A stretch of 9,993 bases of DNA. Origin: CAZGGW01 sp964525365. Lineage in GTDB: Bacteria; Bacillota_I; Bacilli_A; RF39; UBA660. Below, piece by piece: positions 1 to 6,807 of the stretch. Position numbers and translations under genes: made by a program. The stretch's first letter is position 1; the number at the start of each line of letters is the position of its first letter. Location of the stretch: assembly GCA_964525365.1 (NCBI GenBank), contig CAZGGW010000031.1:1-9993 (forward strand), in the 5' to 3' direction. The notes below the pieces were generated by a model. The model did no database searches. It was given only the letters and a program-made list of their open reading frames with translations, and had not been told where the DNA came from.

Positions 1-7
1 TTTATAC

Positions 8-37
8 AAAAAAATTACTAACTTTCTGGGTTAGTAA
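8..37 (-). terminator. Rho-independent terminator of tRNA-Gly
   Basis: A perfect 8-bp inverted repeat (TTACTAAC at 15-22 and GTTAGTAA at 30-37) encloses a 7-nt loop. On the minus strand it is followed by seven Us (positions 14 to 8). It lies 12 nt beyond the CCA end of the tRNA, so the tRNA is probably a single-gene transcript. The stem is AT-rich but the U tract is good. Confidence 0.75.
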
Positions 38-49
38 CTTATATGCAAT

Positions 50-123
50 TGGAGCAGGTGAGGAGAATCGAACTCCCGTTAGCAGCTTGGAAGGCTGAAG
101 TTCTACCATTAAACTACACCTGC
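50..123 (-). tRNA. tRNA-Gly (anticodon UCC), CCA encoded
   Basis: On the minus strand a 74-nt cloverleaf can be drawn. The 7-bp acceptor stem GCAGGTG/CACCTGC has discriminator U and an encoded CCA. The D arm runs from GTTT to GAAC around AATGGTA, and the T arm is GGGAG-TTCGATT-CTCCT. The anticodon loop CTTCCAA puts UCC at positions 34-36, which reads glycine GGA/GGG codons and others by wobble. Two weak spots are visible: a U27/C43 mismatch at the top of the anticodon stem and a G49-U65 wobble in the T stem. Neither breaks the fold. A promoter and terminator flank it closely. Confidence 0.95.
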
Positions 124-140
124 GAATCAAGAACAATATT

Positions 141-169
141 ATTCTACTATTCATATTTGAGTTTGTCAA
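141..169 (-). promoter_or_regulatory. Promoter of tRNA-Gly
   Basis: On the minus strand, TTGACA (169-164) is separated by exactly 17 nt from TAGAAT (146-141). Transcription would start near 134, about 11 nt before the mature tRNA. The -35 hexamer almost coincides with the -35 of the opposing queG promoter, because TTGTCAA/TTGACAA reads as a -35 on both strands. Confidence 0.8.
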
Positions 170-191
170 GAAAAAATATATGTTATATAAT
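163..191 (+). promoter_or_regulatory. Promoter of queG, giving a leaderless mRNA
   Basis: TTGTCA (163-168), a 17-nt spacer and a perfect TATAAT (186-191) are visible. With a usual 6-nt gap the first transcribed base would be A198, which is the A of the queG start codon. No Shine-Dalgarno stands before that ATG apart from GGTGGT directly against it. The -35 overlaps the -35 of the divergent tRNA-Gly promoter by five bases, so polymerases should compete for this site. Confidence 0.75.
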
Positions 192-197
192 GGTGGT

Positions 198-1097
198 ATG
201 AAACAAGAAATAATTAAAATAAGCGAAGAAATAGGAATTGGTCTAATTGGTTTCTGCGATTTAAAAATTGAATCGAATCTAAAAGAAAAATACGAATATC
301 AAAAATTAAACAAACTTTTTACTTCTTTTCAAATTGGAAATATTGATGATAAATTGTTAATCTCACCAAAGTATAAAAATTATAAAAGTGCAATAGTGGT
401 AGGACTTCCTTATGAAAAACGTGATATTATGATTAAACCCAATGAAGTTTATTTTTCTTCTTGTGCTTGGGGAGAAGATTATCATATAAAATTAAAAAAC
501 AAATTAAATATAATTGCCGAGTTTATAATTGCAAATGGTGGAAAATATGAAATTTTTGTGGACAACAATTGCTTAGATGAGAGATATTTGGCATATAAAG
601 CAGGTTTGGGATTCTATGGCAAGAATTATTTACTTATAAATGAAAAATATGGAAGTCATTTTTTTATAGGCGTACTTTTGACTGATTTATCATTTCCTTA
701 TGATAGTCCAATTAAAACTCAGTGTTTAAAGTGTGATAAATGTATTGAAGTATGTCCCACTAAATCTTTGGGAAAAGGTGTTTTAAATGGAACTACTTGT
801 TTAAGTTATTTAACCCAAAAGAAAAATTTAACTGAAGAAGAAGGAAAATACATAAACAAATGTGTATATGGTTGCGATATATGTCAAAATGTTTGCCCTC
901 ATAATAAAGATATAATTAATAATATAGATTCTGAAGGAATAGAAGTATTTAAAAAAGATGAATTTTTAAATATGAGTCAAGAAAATTATGAAAAGGCATA
1001 TAATAATAATGCTTCTTTTTGGAGAGGTAAGTCTATAATTGATAGAAATATTATTCTTTCAAGTAAAAACAAAATTGATTCTAAAAAGACTTTGTGA
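198..1097 (+). CDS. queG: Epoxyqueuosine reductase QueG
   Basis: This enzyme catalyses the last step of queuosine synthesis, reducing epoxyqueuosine to queuosine in the wobble position of GUN-decoding tRNAs. It uses a cobalamin cofactor and two [4Fe-4S] clusters in the cytoplasm. In the 299-aa product the N-terminal half holds the family stretch VDNNCLDERYLAYKAGLGF (about 121-139), whose Asp122 matches the catalytic Asp. It is followed by two ferredoxin-type cysteine sets: C176, C179, C182, C186, then C222, C226, C229, C233. The end has the usual W-R-G...RN motif. It is slightly shorter than many homologues and has no HEAT-repeat tail. The start at 198 was chosen over the in-frame ATG at 180 because 180 lies upstream of the -10 box and has no ribosome site. 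The next gene begins 33 nt downstream with no clear promoter, so it is probably co-transcribed. Confidence 0.95.
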   Translation: MKQEIIKISEEIGIGLIGFCDLKIESNLKEKYEYQKLNKLFTSFQIGNIDDKLLISPKYKNYKSAIVVGLPYEKRDIMIKPNEVYFSSCAWGEDYHIKLKNKLNIIAEFIIANGGKYEIFVDNNCLDERYLAYKAGLGFYGKNYLLINEKYGSHFFIGVLLTDLSFPYDSPIKTQCLKCDKCIEVCPTKSLGKGVLNGTTCLSYLTQKKNLTEEEGKYINKCVYGCDICQNVCPHNKDIINNIDSEGIEVFKKDEFLNMSQENYEKAYNNNASFWRGKSIIDRNIILSSKNKIDSKKTL

Positions 1098-1130
1098 TAA
1101 TATAAATCTATAGTACGGTTGGGAGGCAAT

Positions 1131-1634
1131 ATGAATAATAAACCTAAGAAAAATTATTTCTTATTATTTGGTATTTGTTTATGTACAATACTTTTAGCAG
1201 TGTACATTAATAAATGGGCACTTGCTTTTAAAAAAACAAAACTTGATAATAGTCCTTTAAATAATTCTGTGTACGTTTTAAGTGCAGACGAATTAACGGA
1301 AAGCATAAATGAATTAAATAAAGGTATTTTATATGTTAGCTATACTGGAAGCGAAAAAATATATAGATTTGAAAAAATGTTATTGAAAAAAATAGATAAG
1401 GATTCATTAAATGATTACATATTATATATTGATATGAAAGATCAATTTAAAAACGAAAAGTATATTGTTTTATTAAACGCCGAATTAAATAGTGATTTAT
1501 TACAAGACTTAAAACTTCCGGCATTTATTTATATAGAAAACGGAAAAATAATTGAAATTGCGGATTCAAAAGATTCTATGGTAACAATAGAAGATTTTCA
1601 GAGTCTTGTCAGTAAATATAATATAGGAAGTTAG
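1131..1634 (+). CDS. Membrane-anchored thioredoxin-fold protein lacking CXXC
   Basis: The 167-aa product has a short basic N terminus, one membrane segment (about residues 9-29) and an outside domain of about 130 residues. The domain follows the thioredoxin pattern of bacteriocin-transport-accessory-type proteins: strand ILYVSY, then TGSEKIYRFEKML where related proteins carry a CXXC, then strand YILYIDM, then LPAFIYIENGKII with the cis-proline at Pro130. There is no cysteine in the outside domain, so thiol-disulphide chemistry is not possible. A binding or chaperone role is inference. ATG 1131 is chosen because GGGAGG (1121-1126) precedes it by 4 nt; an upstream TTG at 1119 overlaps that site. 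It probably shares a transcript with queG. Its TAG stop lies in the loop of a terminator and overlaps the convergent gene by 4 nt. Confidence 0.75.
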   Translation: MNNKPKKNYFLLFGICLCTILLAVYINKWALAFKKTKLDNSPLNNSVYVLSADELTESINELNKGILYVSYTGSEKIYRFEKMLLKKIDKDSLNDYILYIDMKDQFKNEKYIVLLNAELNSDLLQDLKLPAFIYIENGKIIEIADSKDSMVTIEDFQSLVSKYNIGS

Positions 1635-1649
1635 ATCACTTCTTTTTTT
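1625..1649 (+). terminator. Terminator at convergent stops (thioredoxin-like / YgjV)
   Basis: AGGAAGT (1625-1631) pairs with ACTTCTT (1638-1644), 7 bp with one G-U, around the loop TAGATC. It is followed by a T run to 1649. The TAG stop of the plus gene is in the loop, and the TAA stop of the minus gene starts at its edge. It should work well for the plus strand; for the minus strand the downstream tract is U-poor, so it is weaker there. Confidence 0.65.
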
Positions 1650-2140
1650 CTGTATTTTATTACTGCGCTTATTCCTGATGCTAATTCAAAAACATTTCCT
1701 AGAACAGCACCATAAGCCCCGATTTTCAAATTATAATAAAACCAAAAAACCGCGCATAGTGTAAACATTATTCGCATAGTTTTCATATTGTTTGAATATG
1801 TGTATATTGTATTTAACACAGTAATAGTTAATGGTATTAAACTAAGTAATCCTGAATATTGAAATATTCCAATAAATAAAATTATACAAATAAAAAATAT
1901 TAATATAGATCTGGGTATTTTTTTATTAGATTTTGAATATTTATAAAATATATAACTTCTTAATATTGAGATAAAATTAAACATTCCCGTTGAAAAAGCT
2001 TGTAATAAAATATATTGTATTCCATAAAAAGCATTTGCGATGAGCTGAAAGATTAATAACTTTTCTTTATTTTTGTTTTGAATACTTAACACAAAAAATA
2101 TAAAGGCAATAATACCAAATATAAACGCCAATGTTTTCAT
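1631..2140 (-). CDS. YgjV-family inner membrane protein
   Basis: The 169-aa product is very hydrophobic with about five to six membrane segments and almost no outside loops. The sequence follows the YgjV (Imp-YgjV) family: an N-terminal helix with FxLSIQ (about 17-22), then an ANAFYGIQYILLQAFSTGMF stretch (about 35-54), NFxSxLRSYxF (about 55-65) and a C-terminal GNxFELxS motif (about 148-155). No biochemical function is established for the family. The start has a good ribosome site (AGGAGA, 4 nt before ATG). It is convergent with the thioredoxin-fold gene and divergent from the calcium-repeat gene, so it is a single-gene unit. Nothing in the neighbourhood assigns it a pathway. Confidence 0.85.
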   Translation of the reverse strand: MKTLAFIFGIIAFIFFVLSIQNKNKEKLLIFQLIANAFYGIQYILLQAFSTGMFNFISILRSYIFYKYSKSNKKIPRSILIFFICIILFIGIFQYSGLLSLIPLTITVLNTIYTYSNNMKTMRIMFTLCAVFWFYYNLKIGAYGAVLGNVFELASGISAVIKYRKKEVI

Positions 2141-2156
2141 AGTTTCTCCTAGAAGT

Positions 2157-2162
2157 ATTATA
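2157..2162 (-). promoter_or_regulatory. -10 box of the YgjV-family gene
   Basis: A perfect TATAAT lies on the minus strand, giving a start near 2150, about 10 nt before the ATG at 2140 and just upstream of the AGGAGA ribosome site. The best -35 at 17 nt is TAGATT, a poor match, so the assignment rests on the -10. Confidence 0.45.
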
Positions 2163-2216
2163 AAATATAAATATTCATAAATCTATTAATATTTTCTTTT
2201 ATTTACACAAAAATTG

Positions 2217-2225
2217 TGATATCAT
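2217..2225 (+). promoter_or_regulatory. Extended -10 of the calcium-repeat gene
   Basis: TGATATCAT forms an extended -10 (TGn plus TATCAT) with a likely start near 2232 and an AGAGGG ribosome site just after it. The -35 is weak (TTTATT or TTTTAT). The same TGATATCAT occurs at 7477-7485 before the signal peptidase operon. The string contains the 8-bp palindrome TGATATCA. Confidence 0.45.
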
Positions 2226-2249
2226 TTATCTAAGAATAGAGGGAATAGC

Positions 2250-3494
2250 ATGTATGATAGTGAAAAAAAAGAGGTTAAAGTAAGCAGTTGGAAAAAAAAT
2301 GCTTTTGTTATTATAAGTATAATTGTTTTTTTATTTGTTTGTTTTTCTACAGTAGTTTCATATTTGAGCTATAGAGATAAAATTCAAAATAAAAGTACGC
2401 TAAATTTGGACTTAAATTCGGATGGTATTCCTGATATTAATGTGGACACAAATGGTGATGCTGCATGTGATGTAAACTGCGATGCAGATGAAGATCGTAT
2501 TCAGGACTATAACATTGATTATAATTCAAATTTAATAGCAATCTTTAATATTGATAGTGATAATGACAAAATCGGGAATTTAAACGCTATAAATCAAGAT
2601 ACAAATAATGATGGAAAATGTGATATAAATTGTGATATAAATTCAGATGGAAAACCAGATATTAAGATAGATGTAGATGGGGATGGAATAGCAGATTTAA
2701 ATATTGGAACTCAATTATACTCAAATAGTAATTTAAATATAGATACTGATAAAGATTTAATAGCAAATATAAATATAGATACAAATAATGATGGAAAATG
2801 CGATATAAATTGCGATATTAATGCGGATGGAAAACCAGATTTAAATATAGATGTAGATAAAGACGGAATAGTAGATTTAAATATAGATACTAATTCTGAT
2901 GATGTTGCGGATAAATACTTACAAAGCCAAGATTTGGATCAAGACAATATATGTGATATAAATTGTGATAATGATTTAGATGGAATAGCAGAGTTAAACA
3001 TTGATTTAAATGGGGATGGAAAATGTGATATAAATTGTGATACTACAGGAAATAATATAGCAAACACAAATATTATGGTGGATTTAAAACAAAAAAGTAA
3101 GCTTATAAAAATAACTGAAGATAATAAAAAATATGTTATTAATTTAATTAATGAAAATATGTTAAGTATTGATAAAATAAAAACAGGATGGAGTGATAAA
3201 CAAACATTTATTATTACTAATACTACTGATACATATGCTATATACTCTTTGAAATGGGAAAATATAGTTAATAATACTAAAGATTTAATTAAATATAAGA
3301 TATATAAAAATTATATAAATGTAAAATCTGAAGCTGTATTACCGAAAGAAGAAGAAATATTATTTGATAAATTATTGATTCCTTCAAAAGTGAGTGTCAT
3401 CTATACTATATATTATAACTATCCGGAAATAAAAAAAGGTGCAACTTTATTAAATGATTCTTTTACTGGAAACTTAAAACTAGAAATTCGTTAA
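2250..3494 (+). CDS. Surface protein with Asp-rich TSP3-like calcium repeats and C-terminal TasA-like domain
   Basis: The 414-aa product has an N-terminal membrane segment (about 17-40) after a basic patch. Residues about 51-280 are loops of the form DxNxDGxxDxNxD, the calcium-binding pattern of thrombospondin type 3 or dockerin-like loops. Within these, C-D-[IV]-N-C-D occurs five times (C73/77, C124/128, C184/188, C235/239, C259/263). Residues about 305-414 look like the beta-sandwich of the TasA-like proteins further on: QTFIITNTTDTYAIY...WENIVNN, then YPEI...SFTGNLKLEI at the end. No sortase motif or second membrane segment is present, so it is probably anchored by its N terminus, or released if cleaved there. 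The start has AGAGGG 6 nt upstream. The function is not known; a calcium-stiffened stalk carrying an assembly domain is inference. Confidence 0.75.
   Translation: MYDSEKKEVKVSSWKKNAFVIISIIVFLFVCFSTVVSYLSYRDKIQNKSTLNLDLNSDGIPDINVDTNGDAACDVNCDADEDRIQDYNIDYNSNLIAIFNIDSDNDKIGNLNAINQDTNNDGKCDINCDINSDGKPDIKIDVDGDGIADLNIGTQLYSNSNLNIDTDKDLIANINIDTNNDGKCDINCDINADGKPDLNIDVDKDGIVDLNIDTNSDDVADKYLQSQDLDQDNICDINCDNDLDGIAELNIDLNGDGKCDINCDTTGNNIANTNIMVDLKQKSKLIKITEDNKKYVINLINENMLSIDKIKTGWSDKQTFIITNTTDTYAIYSLKWENIVNNTKDLIKYKIYKNYINVKSEAVLPKEEEILFDKLLIPSKVSVIYTIYYNYPEIKKGATLLNDSFTGNLKLEIR
2598..2705 (+). repeat. Direct repeat copy 1 inside the calcium-repeat gene
   Basis: This 108-nt (36-codon) unit recurs exactly 180 nt (60 codons) later at 2778-2885. 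By hand alignment 94 of 108 bases and 31 of 36 residues match, and the first 23 bases are identical. Codon phase is kept, so unequal exchange would change the repeat number without breaking the frame. Confidence 0.85.
2778..2885 (+). repeat. Direct repeat copy 2 inside the calcium-repeat gene
   Basis: Second copy of the 36-codon unit. It encodes DTNNDGKCDINCD followed by two further calcium-type loops. Most base differences from copy 1 are silent or conservative; the clearest amino acid changes are Ser to Ala, Lys to Asn and Gly to Lys. Confidence 0.85.
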
Positions 3495-3507
3495 TTTCTA
3501 GTTTTTT
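3476..3507. terminator. Bidirectional terminator formed by the ends of two convergent genes
   Basis: A perfect 13-bp stem (AAAACTAGAAATT at 3476-3488 and AATTTCTAGTTTT at 3493-3505) has the 4-nt loop CGTT. It has a T run on the plus side (3502-3507) and As on the other side that become Us on the minus strand. The stem and loop encode the last residues and both stop codons of the calcium-repeat gene and the YfhO-family gene. Confidence 0.9.
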
Positions 3508-6046
3508 CCTTTTTTAGTAATAATAGAGATGTTATAAATGAAACAAAGCTAATACAAGCACCTATAATCAATCCTCTTGGAATGAATTTAAATTCAATAG
3601 TGTGAGTACCTTTTTTAAGTTCTAATGCAATTAGCGCATCAAATACTTTTGTATAGTTTATTTTTTTACCATCCACATATACACTCCATCCTGTGTCATA
3701 TGGAATTGATGTATATAAAACATTTCTTTCTTCTTCCACATTGATTGTGCCTTTTATATAATTATCTTTTTTATAATATGTAATATTTAATTCATTCAAT
3801 TTCATTTCATTAATAAATTTTTTGTAATCGTTTAGCGAAATACTCATTGGCATATAATCTTCTAAATATCCGGAAGAAGTATTTAATATCAAAGTAATTA
3901 CATAAGTATTTCCTTTTCTTATCAAAAGAGAAAAGTTTGATTTACTACTGTAGGAATCTATTTCTTCATTATTAATCATTAGGTTAACTCCTATATTTCG
4001 TGTGTATGGAGTAAATACGATAACCCCATCCTCTTTAGGGGTAATGTTGAAAATTATTTTAGTTCCGTTTTCATTACTTATTCTATCAAATCTATCCCTA
4101 TTGACACCCGGCGTTATAATCATATTTTCAATTTTTGTATAGTTTAATGTTTTTACATATTCTATAAAAGTATCATTACCCAGCATATCATTCATTATAT
4201 TGTTCATATTATTCGTTGTTTCATTTACAGATAATTTTGTTTTTAAAATAGAATTTGAAGTCATAAAACCTAGCGATAAAGCATAATCGTTTCTATAAAT
4301 TTTAAAACCTTTTTCTTTAACGAAGGTATATAAATTATCCTGATTATTACCATTCAAATATTTAACACCTAGTATTGAATTATATAACAAATTATCTGGG
4401 CTGTAACTGGTACTACACCCATCTATAACTCTTTGGTCTAGTTTAGTAAGTAGATTCATTGTTCTTTGGTTTCTTAAAGAATTAAAATATTCAATTCCGT
4501 TATAGTTAAATAGTGAAGGGTCGTTTGATATTAAACCGCCAACCATTTCAGTTCTATAAAAAGTATTTTCTTCTTCTAAATCTTTAATTGCTTCAATACC
4601 ATCGTTAAGATTTTTAAATGAAATATTAAATGCATCATATGTTCTGCTATAAGAAATGTTTTTTAATGAAAAAACGGTGTTCCCAGTTATTTCTATAAAG
4701 AAAATCATACAAATAAATAGTGTGAATCTTTTTTGTCCTATAGTCAGAAAATATTCTACTATACAAATAAGAGATAATCCTAAAAACACTACCCTTCCGG
4801 TTTCTGTAAAAACATTATTAATATAAGCAGAAAGAATGATTAATAAAATCAAAACGCCAAATATAATCCATTTTTTCTTCTCACTAATTTTTAGGTCCGT
4901 AATATTATTAAATGATTTGTATGCAAGTAATATTATAAAAAGTGAAAAAGTAAAACTATATCTTTTTGGATACCACACAGGGCGTTGAAACATATGCCAA
5001 GCATAGTCTAATAAATTAAATGAAAAGCATAATATATAAATTGATATAAATATAAGAGATAAAATCTTTTCTTTTTTAGAGATTTTTTTGTTGAAAAAAT
5101 AGAATATTGCTAATACAAAACACAGAATACTGCAGTATATGTTTGGGTATGTTGATGACATTTGTCCTATTTTATAAGAACCCACGGTCATCTTATAAAT
5201 GAAGTTTATATAATCAGAAGTAAAAGCCCAATAATTAGTAAACGTATTAGTTTCTGTAAACATTGTTATTTTTCCACTTAATATCTCCATAATTACAGGA
5301 ATTAATATAAATGAATTTATCAATGCCGAAAGAATAGAAAAAGTAATAAATTTATATATAATTCTTTTATTTTTCTTTTCTAATAAAATATATAAATATA
5401 TGAAATATAATAATGAAAAAATACAAATCATATATCCTATATAAAAGTTAGCAAATATACTAAGAGATAGTGTAATAAAATACATTTTAGGGCTGGATTC
5501 ATGAACTAATTTATTTAATCCTAGTACGACAAGCGGAAATAATACAATTGAATCGAAGTACATATAGTTATAAAAATATAAAACATTGTATGCCATTAAT
5601 GCGTATGCAATACTAAATATAATTTGAAATTTACCATTCTTATTTTTATATTTTAATAACATAGACATTGTAATACCCGATAATCCTATTCTCAGTAAGA
5701 TGATAAATAGATAGTAAGTAATAAAATTATTTTCGTTAGCAAATATAGATAGTAAATTTGTTGGATTTGATAAATAATATACAAAAGTTGCATAAAAGTT
5801 ATATCCTAGGCCACCTTTGAAAGAATAAAAAAAGCTTTCTTGTCCCCTTAAAACTTTGGAAAAATAAGAAGTAAATCCGGGATATTGAGCAATTCCATCA
5901 TATGCTGCGATTACTTTTTGACCAAACGGAAAAATTCCCCCAATTGCACAAGCAATCAGAAAGATTATAATAGGAACAAAAAAACAAATTATTATTACTT
6001 TATATTTATCCCATATTTTTTTTAAAAAAGCTTTAATACGTTTCAT
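3491..6046 (-). CDS. YfhO-family polytopic membrane protein (GT-C fold)
   Basis: The 851-aa product has a cytoplasmic basic N terminus, about a dozen membrane helices, an outside domain (about residues 480-820) and a last helix with a basic tail. Family marks are FPFG, D50-x-x-x-Q54-Y, the GGLGYNF and SNPTNLL stretches in the first outside loop, and near the end PYDTGWSVYVDGKKI and GTHTIEFKFIPRG. YfhO proteins are thought to add sugars from lipid carriers to surface polymers such as lipoteichoic acid. That reaction is established for only a few members, so the substrate here is open. The start at 6046 is chosen because GAGGT precedes it by 7 nt. A longer frame reaching 6145 would overlap the start of the divergent TasA-like gene and run through both promoters. 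Its stop is inside the shared terminator. Confidence 0.88.
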   Translation of the reverse strand: MKRIKAFLKKIWDKYKVIIICFFVPIIIFLIACAIGGIFPFGQKVIAAYDGIAQYPGFTSYFSKVLRGQESFFYSFKGGLGYNFYATFVYYLSNPTNLLSIFANENNFITYYLFIILLRIGLSGITMSMLLKYKNKNGKFQIIFSIAYALMAYNVLYFYNYMYFDSIVLFPLVVLGLNKLVHESSPKMYFITLSLSIFANFYIGYMICIFSLLYFIYLYILLEKKNKRIIYKFITFSILSALINSFILIPVIMEILSGKITMFTETNTFTNYWAFTSDYINFIYKMTVGSYKIGQMSSTYPNIYCSILCFVLAIFYFFNKKISKKEKILSLIFISIYILCFSFNLLDYAWHMFQRPVWYPKRYSFTFSLFIILLAYKSFNNITDLKISEKKKWIIFGVLILLIILSAYINNVFTETGRVVFLGLSLICIVEYFLTIGQKRFTLFICMIFFIEITGNTVFSLKNISYSRTYDAFNISFKNLNDGIEAIKDLEEENTFYRTEMVGGLISNDPSLFNYNGIEYFNSLRNQRTMNLLTKLDQRVIDGCSTSYSPDNLLYNSILGVKYLNGNNQDNLYTFVKEKGFKIYRNDYALSLGFMTSNSILKTKLSVNETTNNMNNIMNDMLGNDTFIEYVKTLNYTKIENMIITPGVNRDRFDRISNENGTKIIFNITPKEDGVIVFTPYTRNIGVNLMINNEEIDSYSSKSNFSLLIRKGNTYVITLILNTSSGYLEDYMPMSISLNDYKKFINEMKLNELNITYYKKDNYIKGTINVEEERNVLYTSIPYDTGWSVYVDGKKINYTKVFDALIALELKKGTHTIEFKFIPRGLIIGACISFVSFITSLLLLKKEKTRN

Positions 6047-6063
6047 TATAATACCTCGAAAAA

Positions 6064-6072
6064 AGTATATCA
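6064..6072 (-). promoter_or_regulatory. Extended -10 of the YfhO-family gene
   Basis: TGATATACT on the minus strand is a TGn-extended -10, giving a start near 6057 and a leader of about 10 nt that contains GAGGT. No good -35 is visible (a run of Ts is present at the right distance). The flanking string TGTGATAT is also found at the -10 of the calcium-repeat gene. Confidence 0.45.
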
Positions 6073-6094
6073 CAAAATAATATATAAAAAAAGA

Positions 6095-6123
6095 TTGAAA
6101 AAAAGTTTGTAAATTGTTATAGT
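6095..6123 (+). promoter_or_regulatory. Strong promoter of the first TasA-like gene
   Basis: TTGAAA (6095-6100), 17 nt, then TATAGT (6118-6123) preceded by TGT, so it also has an extended -10. The start would be near 6130, just before TAGGAGGT. It resembles the promoter of the second paralogue and probably came with the duplication. Confidence 0.8.
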
Positions 6124-6143
6124 AATAATGATAGGAGGTAAGC

Positions 6144-6722
6144 ATGGAACAAAGTAATTCACGAAAACTTATATTATCTATTATTGGAGTAGCAGCATTA
6201 TTATTGGCTGTTGCAGGGTCTACTTATGCATGGTTTAGTTCAATTGTAAGCGGAACTGGATCTACAATGACAGTAACGACTGCTAATTTAGGAACAATAA
6301 CATTTGTTGATGGAGCTTCGATTAGTGTATCTAATTGGTATCCAGGAGATAGCACTACAAAACAATTTACTATAGTTTCAGATCCAAGTGCAACGATTGG
6401 AGTGGCATATACAGTTGGTTTTGTAGATGTGACTAATACTTATGCAGTTGGAACAGATTTAGTATATTCGTTATCTGGAAGTGGTAATGGTAATGGTGGA
6501 ATGCTTGTATCAGCTAGTAATGTAACGGCACCTACTAGTGCTGGAGCAATTACTGGTGATGGTGTTTTAGGCGTTGGAGAAACACACACATATCAATTTA
6601 CTTTATTATTTAAAGAAATGAGTACAAACCAAAACAGTAACCAGGGAGCATCTTTCGCAGCTACATTAGAAGTAACATCGTCTGGAAAATACACTGCTGG
6701 CGGATCAACATATAATTATTAA
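6144..6722 (+). CDS. TasA/camelysin-like fibre subunit, copy 1
   Basis: The 192-aa product carries a SipW-cognate type signal segment (about 9-31): RK, then a hydrophobic run, then GSTYAWFS with a likely cut after STYA (residue 29). The mature part is a Ser/Thr/Gly-rich beta domain with no cysteine: NWYPGDS (64-70), a KQFTI strand, LVYSLSG (106-112), LGVGETHTY (142-150), QNSNQG (163-168) and the tail KYTAGGSTYNY. This matches TasA/CalY-type proteins, which form protease-resistant surface fibres in Bacillus after cleavage by SipW. AGGAGG stands 5 nt before the ATG. Its base use is visibly less AT-rich than its neighbours, which together with the strong promoter suggests high expression. There is no terminator before the next gene, so read-through into copy 2 is likely. 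The subunit role is inferred. Confidence 0.85.
   Translation: MEQSNSRKLILSIIGVAALLLAVAGSTYAWFSSIVSGTGSTMTVTTANLGTITFVDGASISVSNWYPGDSTTKQFTIVSDPSATIGVAYTVGFVDVTNTYAVGTDLVYSLSGSGNGNGGMLVSASNVTAPTSAGAITGDGVLGVGETHTYQFTLLFKEMSTNQNSNQGASFAATLEVTSSGKYTAGGSTYNY
6258..6284 (+). repeat. 27-nt identical tract shared by the TasA-like paralogues, copy 1
   Basis: A 27-nt stretch encoding GSTMTVTTA is identical to 6922-6948, at the same place in both reading frames (664 nt apart). It is the longest identical run noticed between the two genes. Recombination there would leave one chimeric, in-frame gene. Confidence 0.85.
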
Positions 6723-6752
6723 AATAAAAAATAAAAAAATTCAAAAAATGTG

Positions 6753-6781
6753 TTGAAAAAAATATTAATACTTGGTATGAT
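6753..6781 (+). promoter_or_regulatory. Promoter of the second TasA-like gene
   Basis: TTGAAA (6753-6758), 17 nt, then TATGAT (6776-6781) preceded by TGG (extended -10). The start would be near 6788, followed by AAAGGAGG. TTGAAAAAAA is shared with the first paralogue's -35 region. Confidence 0.8.
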
Positions 6782-6807
6782 TATATAGTAAAGGAGGCAA
6801 TAAAGCT

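Noticed and set aside
180..197. Upstream ATG for queG at 180
   Set aside because: It lies before the TATAAT box at 186-191 and has no ribosome site. The added residues MLYNGG are not typical of the family.
1119..1130. TTG start for the thioredoxin-like gene
   Set aside because: It would use the ribosome site GGGAGG as coding sequence. ATG at 1131 is correctly placed after it.
2400..3090. Cellulosome dockerin
   Set aside because: The DxNxDG loops resemble dockerin calcium loops, but there are many more than two, the helical parts of dockerin are missing, and no cohesin or cellulase is nearby. TSP3-like repeats fit better.
6047..6145. N-terminal extension of the YfhO-family protein up to 6145
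   Set aside because: The added segment crosses both divergent promoters and the ribosome site of the TasA-like gene. ATG at 6046 has GAGGT before it and begins the usual basic-then-hydrophobic start.
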